DNA from: DATLFI01 sp035524895
GTDB taxonomy: Bacteria; Acidobacteriota; Thermoanaerobaculia; Multivoradales; Multivoraceae
Assembly (NCBI GenBank): GCA_035524895.1
Contig: DATLFI010000367.1
Coordinates: 1 to 19,585, forward strand
DNA: 19,585 nt
Direction of reading: 5' to 3'
Shown here: positions 1 to 9,928 of the stretch, piece by piece
How positions within the stretch are numbered: position 1 is the first letter of the stretch
Layout: each line of letters begins with the position of its first letter
The notes under the pieces: model-generated
Database searches by the model: none
What the model saw: the letters and a program-made list of their open reading frames with translations, nothing else
Told to the model about the DNA's origin: nothing
Position numbers and translations under genes: made by a program

Positions 1-2402
1 TGGCAACCGATCCCGAGCTCGAGCGGCGTGTCGAGGAGCTGCTGGCGCGGATGACGCTCGAGGAGAAGGTCGGCCAGGTGATCCAGGCCGAAATCCAGCA
101 CGTGACGCCGGCGGACGTGCGCGAGTACAACCTGGGCTCGGTGCTCAACGGCGGTGGCTCCTATCCCGGCGCCAACCGCAACGCCTCGGTCGCCGACTGG
201 GTCGCGCTAGCCGATGCGTTCTGGGATGCCTCCACCGACACCTCGGACGGCGGCGTAGGTGTGCCGGTGATCTGGGGCGTGGACGCCGTGCACGGCCACA
301 ACAACGTCATCGGTGCGACGCTCTTCCCCCACAACGTGGGGCTCGGGGCGGCCCGCGATCCCGAGCTGCTCCGTCGAATCGGCGCGGCCACCGCAACCGA
401 GGTCGCGGTGACAGGACTGGACTGGAACTTCGGCCCTACCGTCGCGGTGGCGCGCGACGATCGCTGGGGTCGTGCCTACGAGAGCTGGTCGGAGGACCCC
501 GAGATCGTCGCGTCGTACGCCAGCGCGATGGTCGAAGGGATCCAGGGACGTGCCGGCAGCGAAGAGTTCCTGGCGCCGCACAAGCTGATCGCAACGGTGA
601 AGCACTTCCTCGCAGACGGCGGCACCGACGGCGGCAAGGACCAGGGCGACTCCCTGGCTTCCGAGGATGAGCTGCGCGACGTCCACGCCGCCGGCTACGT
701 GGCTGGAATCGAAGCCGGGGTCCAGACGGTGATGGCCTCCTTCAGCTCCTGGCAGGGCACGAAGATGCACGGCCACGGCGAGCTCCTCACCGGCGTCTTG
801 AAGGGACGGTTCGGCTTCGATGGCATCCTGGTCGGTGACTGGAACGCCCACGGTCAGGTGCCCGGCTGCACGAATGCGAGCTGTGCCACCGCGCTCCAGG
901 CCGGCATCGACCTGTTCATGGTGCCCGAGGATTGGAAGGCTCTCTACCAGGCCACCCTCGACCAGGTGCGGTCGGGCGAGGTCGCGGCGGAGCGCCTCGA
1001 CGACGCAGTGCGCCGCATGCTGCGCGTGAAGCTGCGCGCTGGTCTGCCGGAGCGCGGCCGGCCTTCGTCGCGCCCGCTCGCCGGGCGGCGCGAGCTCTTG
1101 GGCGCTCCCGAGCATCGCGCCCTGGCGCGCGGGGCCGTGCGGCAGTCCCTGGTGTTGCTCAAGAACAACGGAGCTTTGCTGCCGTTGCGCCCGAACCAGC
1201 GCGTGCTGGTCGCTGGCGACGGCGCGGACGACATCGCCAAGCAGAGCGGCGGCTGGACCATCACCTGGCAGGGCACCGAGACCACGAGGGCCGATTTCCC
1301 CGGCGCCACGTCGATCTGGGAAGGCATAAGCGCCGCGGTCGAAGCGGGCGGCGGCGCCGCGACCCTCAGCGTCGACGGCAGCTTCGCCGCGGGCGCGCAC
1401 CCCGACGTCGCGATCGTGGTCTGGGGCGAGAACCCCTACGCGGAGTTCCAGGGAGACGTGCCGACACTCGAGCACCAGCCCGGTGCCAAGCGCGACCTCG
1501 AGCTGCTTCGCCGCCTGCGCGAATCAGGCATCCCGGTGGTCTCGGTGCTGCTCTCGGGCCGGCCCCTGTGGGTCAACCCCGAGCTCAACGCCTCCGACGC
1601 GTTCGTCGCGGCGTGGTTGCCCGGCTCGGAGGGCGCGGGCGTCGCCGACGTGCTGTTCCGCGCGCCCGACGGCTCGGTCGCCCACGACTTCACGGGCAAG
1701 CTTTCGTTCTCCTGGCCGAAGCGGCCCGACCAGGCTGTGCTGCACCGAGGCCTAGCCGGCTACGACCCGCTCTTTCCGTTCGGCCACGGGTTGACCTACG
1801 CCGACCGTGGCGACCTCGCGGAGCTCTCCGAGGAAGGTGCGGCACCAGCCGCGGCCGGCGGTGCGAGCGCGTTCTTCGCCGGCGACCCGGTGGCACCCTG
1901 GGGTCTCTACGTGGGCGACGCCGCGAACTGGAAGATCGCCGCGAGCGGCGTGGTCGAGACCACCGGTCCGTCGCCCTTGCGCTTGCAGCCGGTCGACCGC
2001 GAGCGGCAGGGCGACGCGCGCGCCGTGCGCTTTGCCGGCGGCGCGCCGGCACAGGTCTACCTGCAGGCCGAGACGCCGGTCGACCTCAGCCGTGAGTCGA
2101 ACGGCGAGATGGCGCTGGCCTTCGACGTGATGCTCGAGGAGGCGCCCGGCGACCAGGTCACCCTGCGGATGGACTGTGGCTTCCCATGCAGCGGCGCGCT
2201 CGATGTCACCGAGCGCCTGCGGGCGCTACCGCCCGGGGAGTGGTCGACGCTACGCTTCCGGCTGCGCTGCTTCGCCGACGCTGGCGCCGACATGACGCGC
2301 ATCGACACGCCCTTCCTGCTCGCGACCGCCGGGAACCTGTCGCTGCGCCTGGCCGATGTCGAGCTGGTCTCGGCGGCGGCCGGCGACGCCGCGTGTCCTT
2401 GA
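1..2402 (+). CDS. GH3 exo-beta-glucosidase with C-terminal ExoP-type domain (5' partial)
   Basis: Glycoside hydrolase family 3 enzyme expected to release glucose from the non-reducing end of beta-glucosides or cello-oligosaccharides. The frame is open to the left edge: 16 codons ending VEELLAR precede the ATG at 51, and RVEELLARMTLEEKVGQ is the usual GH3 N-terminal motif. The true start, and any signal peptide, is therefore outside the window. Counting from Met51, the barrel domain carries GVDAVHG (76-82), the substrate-binding KH pair (K184-H185) and the nucleophile motif GDWNAHG (D263). The second domain has GENPYAE (459-465), which should hold the acid/base glutamate, and ends near FPFGHGLTY (575-583). 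Residues about 625-780 match the galactose-binding-like domain seen at the C-terminus of ExoP-type exo-glucanases. The symporter gene starts 43 bases downstream on the same strand, suggesting a hydrolyse-then-import operon. The family call is secure; the exact linkage specificity is not. Confidence 0.93.
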   Translation, partial: ATDPELERRVEELLARMTLEEKVGQVIQAEIQHVTPADVREYNLGSVLNGGGSYPGANRNASVADWVALADAFWDASTDTSDGGVGVPVIWGVDAVHGHNNVIGATLFPHNVGLGAARDPELLRRIGAATATEVAVTGLDWNFGPTVAVARDDRWGRAYESWSEDPEIVASYASAMVEGIQGRAGSEEFLAPHKLIATVKHFLADGGTDGGKDQGDSLASEDELRDVHAAGYVAGIEAGVQTVMASFSSWQGTKMHGHGELLTGVLKGRFGFDGILVGDWNAHGQVPGCTNASCATALQAGIDLFMVPEDWKALYQATLDQVRSGEVAAERLDDAVRRMLRVKLRAGLPERGRPSSRPLAGRRELLGAPEHRALARGAVRQSLVLLKNNGALLPLRPNQRVLVAGDGADDIAKQSGGWTITWQGTETTRADFPGATSIWEGISAAVEAGGGAATLSVDGSFAAGAHPDVAIVVWGENPYAEFQGDVPTLEHQPGAKRDLELLRRLRESGIPVVSVLLSGRPLWVNPELNASDAFVAAWLPGSEGAGVADVLFRAPDGSVAHDFTGKLSFSWPKRPDQAVLHRGLAGYDPLFPFGHGLTYADRGDLAELSEEGAAPAAAGGASAFFAGDPVAPWGLYVGDAANWKIAASGVVETTGPSPLRLQPVDRERQGDARAVRFAGGAPAQVYLQAETPVDLSRESNGEMALAFDVMLEEAPGDQVTLRMDCGFPCSGALDVTERLRALPPGEWSTLRFRLRCFADAGADMTRIDTPFLLATAGNLSLRLADVELVSAAAGDAACP

Positions 2403-2434
2403 GCGTCGAGCCAGCGGGCCGTCACATTCGTCTC

Positions 2435-2440
2435 GAGGAG
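2435..2440 (+). promoter_or_regulatory. Ribosome binding site of the symporter gene
   Basis: GAGGAG lies five bases before the ATG at 2446. It decides for that start over an in-frame upstream ATG at 2356, which lies inside the GH3 gene and would add 30 residues that do not fit the family. Confidence 0.6.
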
Positions 2441-2445
2441 CGACC

Positions 2446-4050
2446 ATGACGCAGCTTCCAGCGATCGACATCGTCATCCTGGTCACCTACTTCGCGGTGG
2501 TGTTGGGCATCGGCTTCTGGTTCTCGCGCAGCCGCAAGAACAGCACCGACTACTTCCTGGCCGGCCGCAACGTGGGGTGGATCGCGGTGGGCGCGTCGCT
2601 GTTCGCCACAAATATCTCGAGCGAGCACTTCATCGGCCTTTCGGGCTCGGGTGCTGCCACCGGACTGCCGATCGGGCACTTCGAGTGGCTCGCCTGCCTC
2701 ATCGTGCTGCTCCTGGGCTGGGTCTTCGTGCCCTTCTATCACCGCTCGAAGGTGTTCACGATGCCCGAGTTCCTCGAGCGGCGCTACAACCGAGCGTGTC
2801 GCACCTACCTCACGACCATCTCGATCGTCGCCTACATCCTCACCAAGATCGCCGTGTCGCTCTACGCCGGCGCGCTCCTGCTGCGCTTCACGCTGGGCTG
2901 GGACTTCTATACCTCGGCGATCGTGATCGTGGTGATCACCGGCGTCTACACCATCGCGGGCGGCCTCGCGGCGGTGATCTACACCGAGGTGATGCAGGCT
3001 GTGGTACTGATCGGCGGGGCTGCGATGCTTACGATCATCGGCCTCGGGGAAGTGGGCGGCTTCGCCGGCCTGCGCTCCGAGCTGCCGGCGGACTTCTTCG
3101 ACATGATCCGGCCGATGAGCGACCCGGACTTCCCGTGGACCGGGGTGTTCCTGGGCGCGCCCATCCTCGGCATCTGGTACTGGTGCACCGACCAGGTGAT
3201 CGTGCAGCGCACGCTCAGCGCCCGCGGCATCGCGGATGCGCGGATGGGCACGATCTTCGCGGGCTACCTGAAGATCCTGCCGGTCTTCATCCTGGTACTG
3301 CCCGGCCTGGTCTCGCGCGTGCTCTACCCGAACGTGGTCGGCGACGAGGCCTTCCCGAACCTGGTGGTGAACCTGCTGCCGCCGGGGCTCACCGGGATCA
3401 TGGTCGCCGCGATGCTGGCGGCGGTGATGTCGAGCCTGAGCGCGACCTTCAATTCGTCTTCGACCTTGATCACCATGGATTTCTACAAGCGCTACCGTCC
3501 GGACGCCAGCGAGAGGCGGCTGGTCACCGTGGGGCGCCTCAGCACGGTGGTCATGGTGCTGCTCGGCATCCTCTGGGTGCCGTTCATGAAGAACATCTCC
3601 GACCAACTGTTCATCTACCTGCAGAGCGTGCAGGCGTACATCTCGCCGCCGATCGCCGCGGTGTTCCTGCTCGGCGTGTTCTGGACGCGGGTCAACGGCA
3701 CCGGCGCTTATGCCGCGCTGCTCACCGGCTTCGGCCTCGGCTCGGTGCGCTTCGTGCTCGAGGTCCGCAACGGCATGCAACCGCTAGAGATGGCGTGGGC
3801 GCGCGCACTGGTCGACATCAACTTCCTGCACTACGCGGTGATCATGTTCCTGCTGTGCACCGGCGTGCTGGTCGCGGTGAGCCTGTCCACGCCGGCACCG
3901 CCGCGCGCGCAGCTTGCGGGCCTCACGTTCGCTACCGCCGACGACGCGGGCGCTGCCGAGCCCGAGTCGGCCGCGATGCGCCGCGTGAGCATCTTCCTGT
4001 CGATCGCGTTGGTGGTGATCCTGTTCTCGCTGTGGTTCCACTTCCGGTGA
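2446..4050 (+). CDS. SGLT-like sodium:solute symporter (SSS family), probable glucose importer
   Basis: Inner-membrane sodium/sugar symporter of 534 residues with many hydrophobic helices and the LeuT-type SSS fold. WIAVGASLFATNISSEHFIG (45-64) aligns directly with the Vibrio sugar transporter vSGLT. By that alignment, E80 (vSGLT E88), Y245-W246 (Y263-W264) and K276 (K294) of the sugar site are kept. H61 replaces Q69 and G242 replaces N260, so the sugar specificity may differ. The sodium-site segment SSLSATFNSSSTL is present. The start is the ATG with GAGGAG five bases upstream. The gene follows the GH3 glucosidase by 43 bases and is probably co-transcribed with it. It converges on edd with only four bases between the two stop codons. 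A sugar substrate is inferred from the SGLT-like site and the neighbouring genes; other SSS substrates are possible but less likely. Confidence 0.92.
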   Translation: MTQLPAIDIVILVTYFAVVLGIGFWFSRSRKNSTDYFLAGRNVGWIAVGASLFATNISSEHFIGLSGSGAATGLPIGHFEWLACLIVLLLGWVFVPFYHRSKVFTMPEFLERRYNRACRTYLTTISIVAYILTKIAVSLYAGALLLRFTLGWDFYTSAIVIVVITGVYTIAGGLAAVIYTEVMQAVVLIGGAAMLTIIGLGEVGGFAGLRSELPADFFDMIRPMSDPDFPWTGVFLGAPILGIWYWCTDQVIVQRTLSARGIADARMGTIFAGYLKILPVFILVLPGLVSRVLYPNVVGDEAFPNLVVNLLPPGLTGIMVAAMLAAVMSSLSATFNSSSTLITMDFYKRYRPDASERRLVTVGRLSTVVMVLLGILWVPFMKNISDQLFIYLQSVQAYISPPIAAVFLLGVFWTRVNGTGAYAALLTGFGLGSVRFVLEVRNGMQPLEMAWARALVDINFLHYAVIMFLLCTGVLVAVSLSTPAPPRAQLAGLTFATADDAGAAEPESAAMRRVSIFLSIALVVILFSLWFHFR

Positions 4051-4054
4051 CGGT

Positions 4055-5884
4055 TCACCCGAGCGAAGACCCGCCGCGGTCGGCGGAGCCGACCGTGCGC
4101 CGAAACACGGTGAACAACTCGCGACCGCAGCCGAAGTCGCTGGCAGCGGACGGGCGCGCGGGCTCGCGGCGACGCCAGTCCTCCTCGTTCACCAGGGCTT
4201 CGAGACGTCCCGCCTCGGCGTCGATCACGATCGTGTCACCGTTGCGCACGCGGGCGAGGGGACCGTCCGCCGCGGCCTCCGGACAGACATGCAGCGCGGC
4301 CAGTACCTTGCCACTGGCACCGCTCAGCCTGCCGTCGGTGACCAGCGCCACGCGTCGGCCGCGGTCCTGCTGCACACCCAACAGCGGCATGAGACCGTGC
4401 AGCTCGGGCATGCCGTTGGCGCGCGGTCCTTGGAAACGGACCACCGCCACGAAGTCGCGGTCGAGCCCGCCGCGCTCGAAGGCGTCGCGCAGCGATTGTT
4501 GGTCGTCGAACACCAGCGCCGGCGCCTCGACGCGATGGCGCGCTGGGTCGACCGCGGACACCTTGACGATGGCCCGTCCCAGGTTTCCGAGCGCCAGCCG
4601 CAGACCGCCGCTCGACTGGAACGGGTCGTCGATCGGGCGCAGCACGTCGCGATCCGAGCTCGCTGTCACGACGTCGCCCCACGCCAGCGTGCCGTCGACG
4701 AGCTGCGCCGGCCGGCGGTAGGGCTCGAGCCCGCTCCCGCCGGCGACGGTGCGCACGCCCGAGTGCACGAGACCGCCGCGCAGTAGCTCGCCCACCAGGA
4801 ACGCGATGCCGCCAGCGCGGTGGAAGTCGTTGACGTCCGCAGCGCCGCTCGGGTAGATCCGCGAGAGCAACGGCACCGCCCCCGAGAGCTCGTCGAGATC
4901 CTCCCACTCGAGCGTCAGGCCCGCGGCGTGACCAACCGCAACCAGGTGCAGGGTGTGGTTGGTCGACCCGCCGGTAGCGAGCAGACCGACCACCGCGTTG
5001 ACCAGAGCGCGCTCGTCGATCACCTCGGCGATAGGTGTGTACTCCGCACCGCCGCGCGCCAGCGCCACGGCGCGCTGCGCAGACGCCGCGGTGAGCGCGC
5101 GCCGCAACGGCGTTCCTGGGTTCTCGAAGGAGGCGCCGGGCAGGTGCAGGCCGATCAGCTCCATGAAGAGCTGGTTGCTGTTGGCGGTGCCGAAGAAGGT
5201 GCAGGTCCCCGGCGAGTGGTAGGAGCGGGACTCCGCCTCCAACAGCTGCTCGCGGCTCACCTTGCCTTCGGCGTAGAGCTGGCGGATGCGCGCCTTGTCG
5301 CGATTCGGCAGCCCCGAGGGCATCGGGCCGGCCGGCATGAAGACGAATGGCAGGTGGCCGAACGCGAGGGCGCCGATCAGGAGGCCCGGCACGATCTTGT
5401 CGCACACTCCCAGGCACACCGCGGCGTCGTACACGTCGTGGGACAGCGCGACACCGGTCGCCATGGCGATCAGGTCGCGGCTGAACAGCGACAGCTCCAT
5501 CCCGGCCTCGCCCTGGGTGACACCGTCGCACATCGCGGGCACGCCGCCGGCGACCTGGGCTACAGCGCCTACCGCCGCGGCCGCGGCGCGAATCTCGGCG
5601 GGATACGTCTCGAGCGGCTGGTGGGCCGAGAGCATGTCGTTGTAGGCCGTGACGATGGCGAGGCGCCGCGCGCTCCCGTCGCGCAGCGAGGTCTTCTCGT
5701 CTAGCGCGCAGGCAGCGAAGCTGTGCGCGAGGTTGGAGCACGCCAACGTCGAGCGACGCGGGCCGCGGCCAGCGGCTTCGCCGACTCGCTCGAGGTAGGC
5801 CGCGCGATCGCTACGGCTGCGCTCGCGCACGCGGTCGGTGACACGTGCGACGGCCGCGTGGAGCGATGGATGGTGCTGGGTCAT
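4055..5884 (-). CDS. edd: Phosphogluconate dehydratase (Entner-Doudoroff)
   Basis: Dehydrates 6-phosphogluconate to 2-keto-3-deoxy-6-phosphogluconate (KDPG) in the cytoplasm. It is 609 residues, close to E. coli Edd (about 603). Family motifs are VAGGVPAMCDGVTQG (111-125), GVCDKIVPG with C161, and PGTCTFFGTANSNQ with C228. The 67-residue spacing of C161 and C228 matches the two iron-sulfur ligands of E. coli Edd (154 and 221). ATGGSTNHTLHL and the C-terminal VTDGRLSGASGK are also typical of the IlvD/Edd family. The Edd-type CDGVTQG and TFFGTAN signatures separate it from dihydroxyacid dehydratase. The start ATG has AGAGG six bases upstream (5891-5895 on the plus strand). It is transcribed divergently from eda-zwf-pgl across a 163-base region containing a strong palindrome. 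Confidence 0.96.
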   Translation of the reverse strand: MTQHHPSLHAAVARVTDRVRERSRSDRAAYLERVGEAAGRGPRRSTLACSNLAHSFAACALDEKTSLRDGSARRLAIVTAYNDMLSAHQPLETYPAEIRAAAAAVGAVAQVAGGVPAMCDGVTQGEAGMELSLFSRDLIAMATGVALSHDVYDAAVCLGVCDKIVPGLLIGALAFGHLPFVFMPAGPMPSGLPNRDKARIRQLYAEGKVSREQLLEAESRSYHSPGTCTFFGTANSNQLFMELIGLHLPGASFENPGTPLRRALTAASAQRAVALARGGAEYTPIAEVIDERALVNAVVGLLATGGSTNHTLHLVAVGHAAGLTLEWEDLDELSGAVPLLSRIYPSGAADVNDFHRAGGIAFLVGELLRGGLVHSGVRTVAGGSGLEPYRRPAQLVDGTLAWGDVVTASSDRDVLRPIDDPFQSSGGLRLALGNLGRAIVKVSAVDPARHRVEAPALVFDDQQSLRDAFERGGLDRDFVAVVRFQGPRANGMPELHGLMPLLGVQQDRGRRVALVTDGRLSGASGKVLAALHVCPEAAADGPLARVRNGDTIVIDAEAGRLEALVNEEDWRRREPARPSAASDFGCGRELFTVFRRTVGSADRGGSSLG

Positions 5885-6047
5885 GTCCTACCTCTTGGAT
5901 CTGGCATGCGATGATGGGGGTCGGCAGCATTCTCTGGGCGTGAAACGCCTTTACTAAAACCATTTAGTAAACTCCTGCGCGCCGGCTTCCCGGTCGCTGC
6001 CCGCACCGCCACTCCGTCGCCGACATGCTATCCGGACCCCGCCACCC
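5885..6047. promoter_or_regulatory. Divergent edd / eda-zwf-pgl control region
   Basis: This 163-base gap must hold the promoters of both halves of the Entner-Doudoroff set. It contains the only markedly AT-rich segment in this part of the window, around 5942-5971. A short hairpin, GGCGT-GAA-ACGCC (5937-5949), abuts the palindrome at 5950-5971. I could not pick out convincing -35/-10 pairs in either direction. No clear Shine-Dalgarno sequence precedes the eda ATG, whereas edd has AGAGG. Confidence 0.7.
5950..5971. promoter_or_regulatory. Perfect palindromic operator candidate in edd/eda region
   Basis: TTTACTAAA, spacer ACCA, then TTTAGTAAA: a perfect 9-base inverted repeat, almost pure A/T in a region that is otherwise mostly G/C. 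It lies 65 bases from the edd start and 76 bases from the eda start, where one bound dimer could control both promoters. The architecture fits a dimeric HTH repressor. The cognate family is unknown: ROK, LacI, TetR, MarR and RpiR are all possible. It does not match the shorter HexR-type site known in proteobacteria. Confidence 0.72.
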
Positions 6048-6667
6048 ATGACTCCCCCAGACCCAGCCGACCTGCTGCGGGGCATCCGCGTGCTGCCCGT
6101 GCTCACGTTGCACGACGCGCATCAGGCAGTCGGCGTGGCGCGCGCTCTCGCCGACGGCGGGCTCCGGACGATAGAGGTGACGCTGCGCACCCCCGCTGCC
6201 CTCGAGGCGATCGCTGCGATCGTCGCCAACGTTCCCGAGGTCGTCGTGGGCGCTGGCACCGTCCGCCGGGGCGCCGACCTCGAGGCCGCGGCGAGAAGCG
6301 GCGCCCGGTTCGCGGTGAGCCCTGGCTTCACCGCCGCGCTGGCCGCAGCGGCGGCGACCTCGCGACTGCCGGTCATCCCGGGCGTGGCTACCGCCTCGGA
6401 GGCGATGGCCGCGGGGGAGGCAGGGTTCCGCACGCTCAAGCTGTTCCCAGCGGAGGCCGCCGGCGGCCTGGGGCTGCTGCGCGCCCTCGCCGATCCGCTG
6501 CCGGAGTTGCGCTTCTGCCCCACCGGCGGGATCGGGGTCACGACGTACCGCAAGTATCTCGAGCTACTCAACGTGCTGTGCGTGGGCGGCTCGTGGGTCG
6601 CACCCGCGGCGCTGGTCGCGGCCGGCGACTGGGACGCCATCACGGCTCTCGCGCAAGAGGTGTCGTC

Positions 6668-6671
<4 letters not shown>
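6048..6671 (+). CDS. eda: KDPG aldolase
   Basis: Cleaves 2-keto-3-deoxy-6-phosphogluconate to pyruvate and glyceraldehyde-3-phosphate. It is 207 residues, a normal length for a class I KDPG/KHG aldolase. E43 in TIEVTLRTP is the catalytic glutamate, with R47 in the phosphate/substrate region. GAGTV (68-72) and SPGF (91-94) are typical strand ends, and FRTLKLFPAE carries the Schiff-base lysine K131 (E. coli K133). A C-terminal PTGGIG binds phosphate. The ATG has no obvious Shine-Dalgarno sequence. The stop TGA overlaps the zwf ATG (ATGA), so the two are translationally coupled. It heads the eda-zwf-pgl operon. Confidence 0.95.
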
Positions 6672-8136
<1,465 letters not shown>

Positions 8137-8140
<4 letters not shown>

Positions 8141-8874
8141 ACGGTGACGATCGGGCAACGCCGCCGTCGCCGCGGCTCGAGGAGCGCTTCTTCGACGATC
8201 GCGACGGCATGGCGGCGTCGCTTGCGAGGGCGGTCGCGAACGACCTGCGCGACGCCTTGCAGCAGCAAGACACCGCGTCGCTCGCGGTACCCGGCGGCAC
8301 CACTCCTCGCGCCTTCCTCCGCGCTCTGGGTCAGGAGGAGCTGGACTGGCCCCGCGTGCGGGTCACGCTGACCGACGAGCGCTGGGTACCCGCCGATCAT
8401 CCCGACAGCAACGAGCGCCTGGTGCGCGAGGAGCTGTTCGCCGGGGGCGCCGGAGGCGCCGGGGGCGCTTCTTGGATCGGCCTCTACACCGGCGACGCCG
8501 AGCCCCGAGCAGCCCTGTCGGCCTGCGAGCGGAGGATCGTCCCGCTCCTGCCGTTCGACGTGGTGGTCCTCGGCATGGGCGAGGACGGTCACGTCGCGTC
8601 GCTGTTCCCGGGACAGCCCGATCTCGCGGAAAGCCTCGACCCCGCGGGGGAGCGGACGTGCGGCGTCGCACGCGCGCCAGGGACGGGCGCCGTCAGGCTG
8701 TCGCTGCTCGCGCCCGCGCTGCTCTCCGCGCGCCGCAGCTACTTGCTGATCGCCGGGAAGCGAAAGCTCGCCGTGTACCGCCGAGCGCTCGACGACGCGC
8801 AGTCGCTCGAGCTACCGGTTGCTGCCGTGCTGCATGGCAGCGCGGCCCCGGTGCGGGTGTATTGGGCGCCGTGA
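8137..8874 (+). CDS. pgl: 6-phosphogluconolactonase
   Basis: Hydrolyses 6-phosphogluconolactone to 6-phosphogluconate, linking zwf to edd. The chosen start is the GTG in the GTGA overlap with the zwf stop, giving 245 residues, the usual length of a SOL/DevB-type Pgl. Motifs are VPGGTTP (51-57), the DERWVP segment (80-85) and GMGEDGHVASLFPG (146-159), in which H152 sits at the expected catalytic position. A small Gly/Ala repeat, FAGGAGGAGGAS (101-112), lies in a surface-loop position and stems from a short GGCGCC-rich DNA repeat. It ends 10 bases from the stop of the convergent kinase/TPR locus. Confidence 0.93.
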
Positions 8875-8900
8875 GCCGCGAACGTCAGCGGCCTGGCGCC
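8865..8900. terminator. Two-part GC hairpin at the pgl / kinase-TPR convergent junction
   Basis: The outer arms GGCGCC (8865-8870) and GGCGCC (8895-8900) can pair, and so can the inner arms GCCGC (8875-8879) and GCGGC (8888-8892), around an 8-base loop. The structure spans both stop codons, so it could act on transcripts from either side. It has no U-tract, so it is at best a weak or atypical terminator. Confidence 0.35.
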
Positions 8901-9928
8901 CCGCTCACCGTCCGCCACGCGGCGAGCGCAGCCTCGGTCTCCGCGATCAACCTGTGGCCGGAAGGCAGCGTCTTCTCGCGAATGGCCAGCGCCTCTCGCA
9001 AGTGCTGCTCGGCCTCGCGCAGGTTCTCCTCCCCGCCAAGCGCGGTCAGGCTCTGCCCGAGGCCGAGGAGCGCGTAGGCGGTGTGTGGATGGCCTTCAGG
9101 GAGGATATCCCTACGCAGCGCGAGCGCGGCGGCGTAGCTCGCTCGCGCCTCCTCGGCTCGGTTCAGGCGCAGGAGGACCAGCCCGAGGTTGTTCTGGCCA
9201 GTGGCCCAGAGGGGATGACGGTCCCCCAAGGTCCTCCGCACTTGTTCGAGTGCATCGCGCAGCTGGATCTCTGCCTCGCGCAGGTTCTCGGGAGCGCCGC
9301 GGGCGACCAGGAGCAGTCCGAGGTTGTTGAGCGACTGTGCGATGCGCGGATCACTCGGATCGAGCGCGCGCCGCCGGATCTCGAGCGCCTCCCGGTAGAG
9401 CGCCTCGGCCTCCGTACTGGCCCCTGCGACCTGCGACACGTATCCGAGGTTGGCGAGACCCTGCGCCAGGTCCGGGTGGTCGGCGGCGAGCTGCGCTCGG
9501 CGCATCGACACGGCCTCGCGCAGATACTCCTCGGCGCCGGCGAGATCACCCTGGTGGAGGCGCGCGAGCCCGAGGTTGTTGAGCGTCGCCGGCACCAAGG
9601 GATGATCCGCTCCCAGCCTTTCTCGACGAATGCGCAGCGACTCCTCGAAGAGCGCCTGCGCCTGCTCGAGCAGCTGCTCGGCTCGCCGGTAGTCGCCGAG
9701 GTTGCCGTAGACGCGCCCCAGCACGTCGAGCAGCGACGCGCGCAGGTCCGGCGAATCCTCGAGGCGCGAGCGCTCGTCGAGCACACGTGAGGCACCACGA
9801 TCGAGGAGCTCGCGGGCGCTGGGGTCGCCACCACGGGCTTCGCTGGGATCTGCGCCGCCGAAAACCTCGACGAGGAGCTCCGCCACACGCTTGGCCTTGT
9901 CTCGCTCTCGCGCGGCGATCGCAGTCTG
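8885..9928 (-). CDS. TPR-repeat C-terminal half of the kinase, in the second frame
   Basis: About 347 residues from the frame junction to the stop. It opens with ARERDKAKRVAELLVEVFGG and SARELLDRGASRV, the segment that normally follows the membrane helix in TPR-tailed kinases. At least six TPR-like units follow, with repeated NNLGL and GDYRRAEQLLEQAQ-type helices, ending at SGAPGR. The repeats are of the NPHB-like/kinesin-light-chain style (LNNLGLxxxxxGxxxxAExxxREAL). No good start codon or ribosome binding site exists at the head of this half, so independent translation is doubtful. The sequence itself looks well preserved, which argues that the break is recent or an assembly error. Confidence 0.55.
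   Translation of the reverse strand, partial: QTAIAARERDKAKRVAELLVEVFGGADPSEARGGDPSARELLDRGASRVLDERSRLEDSPDLRASLLDVLGRVYGNLGDYRRAEQLLEQAQALFEESLRIRRERLGADHPLVPATLNNLGLARLHQGDLAGAEEYLREAVSMRRAQLAADHPDLAQGLANLGYVSQVAGASTEAEALYREALEIRRRALDPSDPRIAQSLNNLGLLLVARGAPENLREAEIQLRDALEQVRRTLGDRHPLWATGQNNLGLVLLRLNRAEEARASYAAALALRRDILPEGHPHTAYALLGLGQSLTALGGEENLREAEQHLREALAIREKTLPSGHRLIAETEAALAAWRTVSGAPGR

Noticed and set aside
2577..4721. 714-codon plus-strand frame across the symporter and edd
   Set aside because: Arg/Pro/His-rich out-of-frame reading that crosses two well-supported genes.
8449..8470. Short GGCGCC-rich tandem repeat in pgl
   Set aside because: Stays in frame as a Gly/Ala loop and is too short to be a repeat element; noted in the gene entry.
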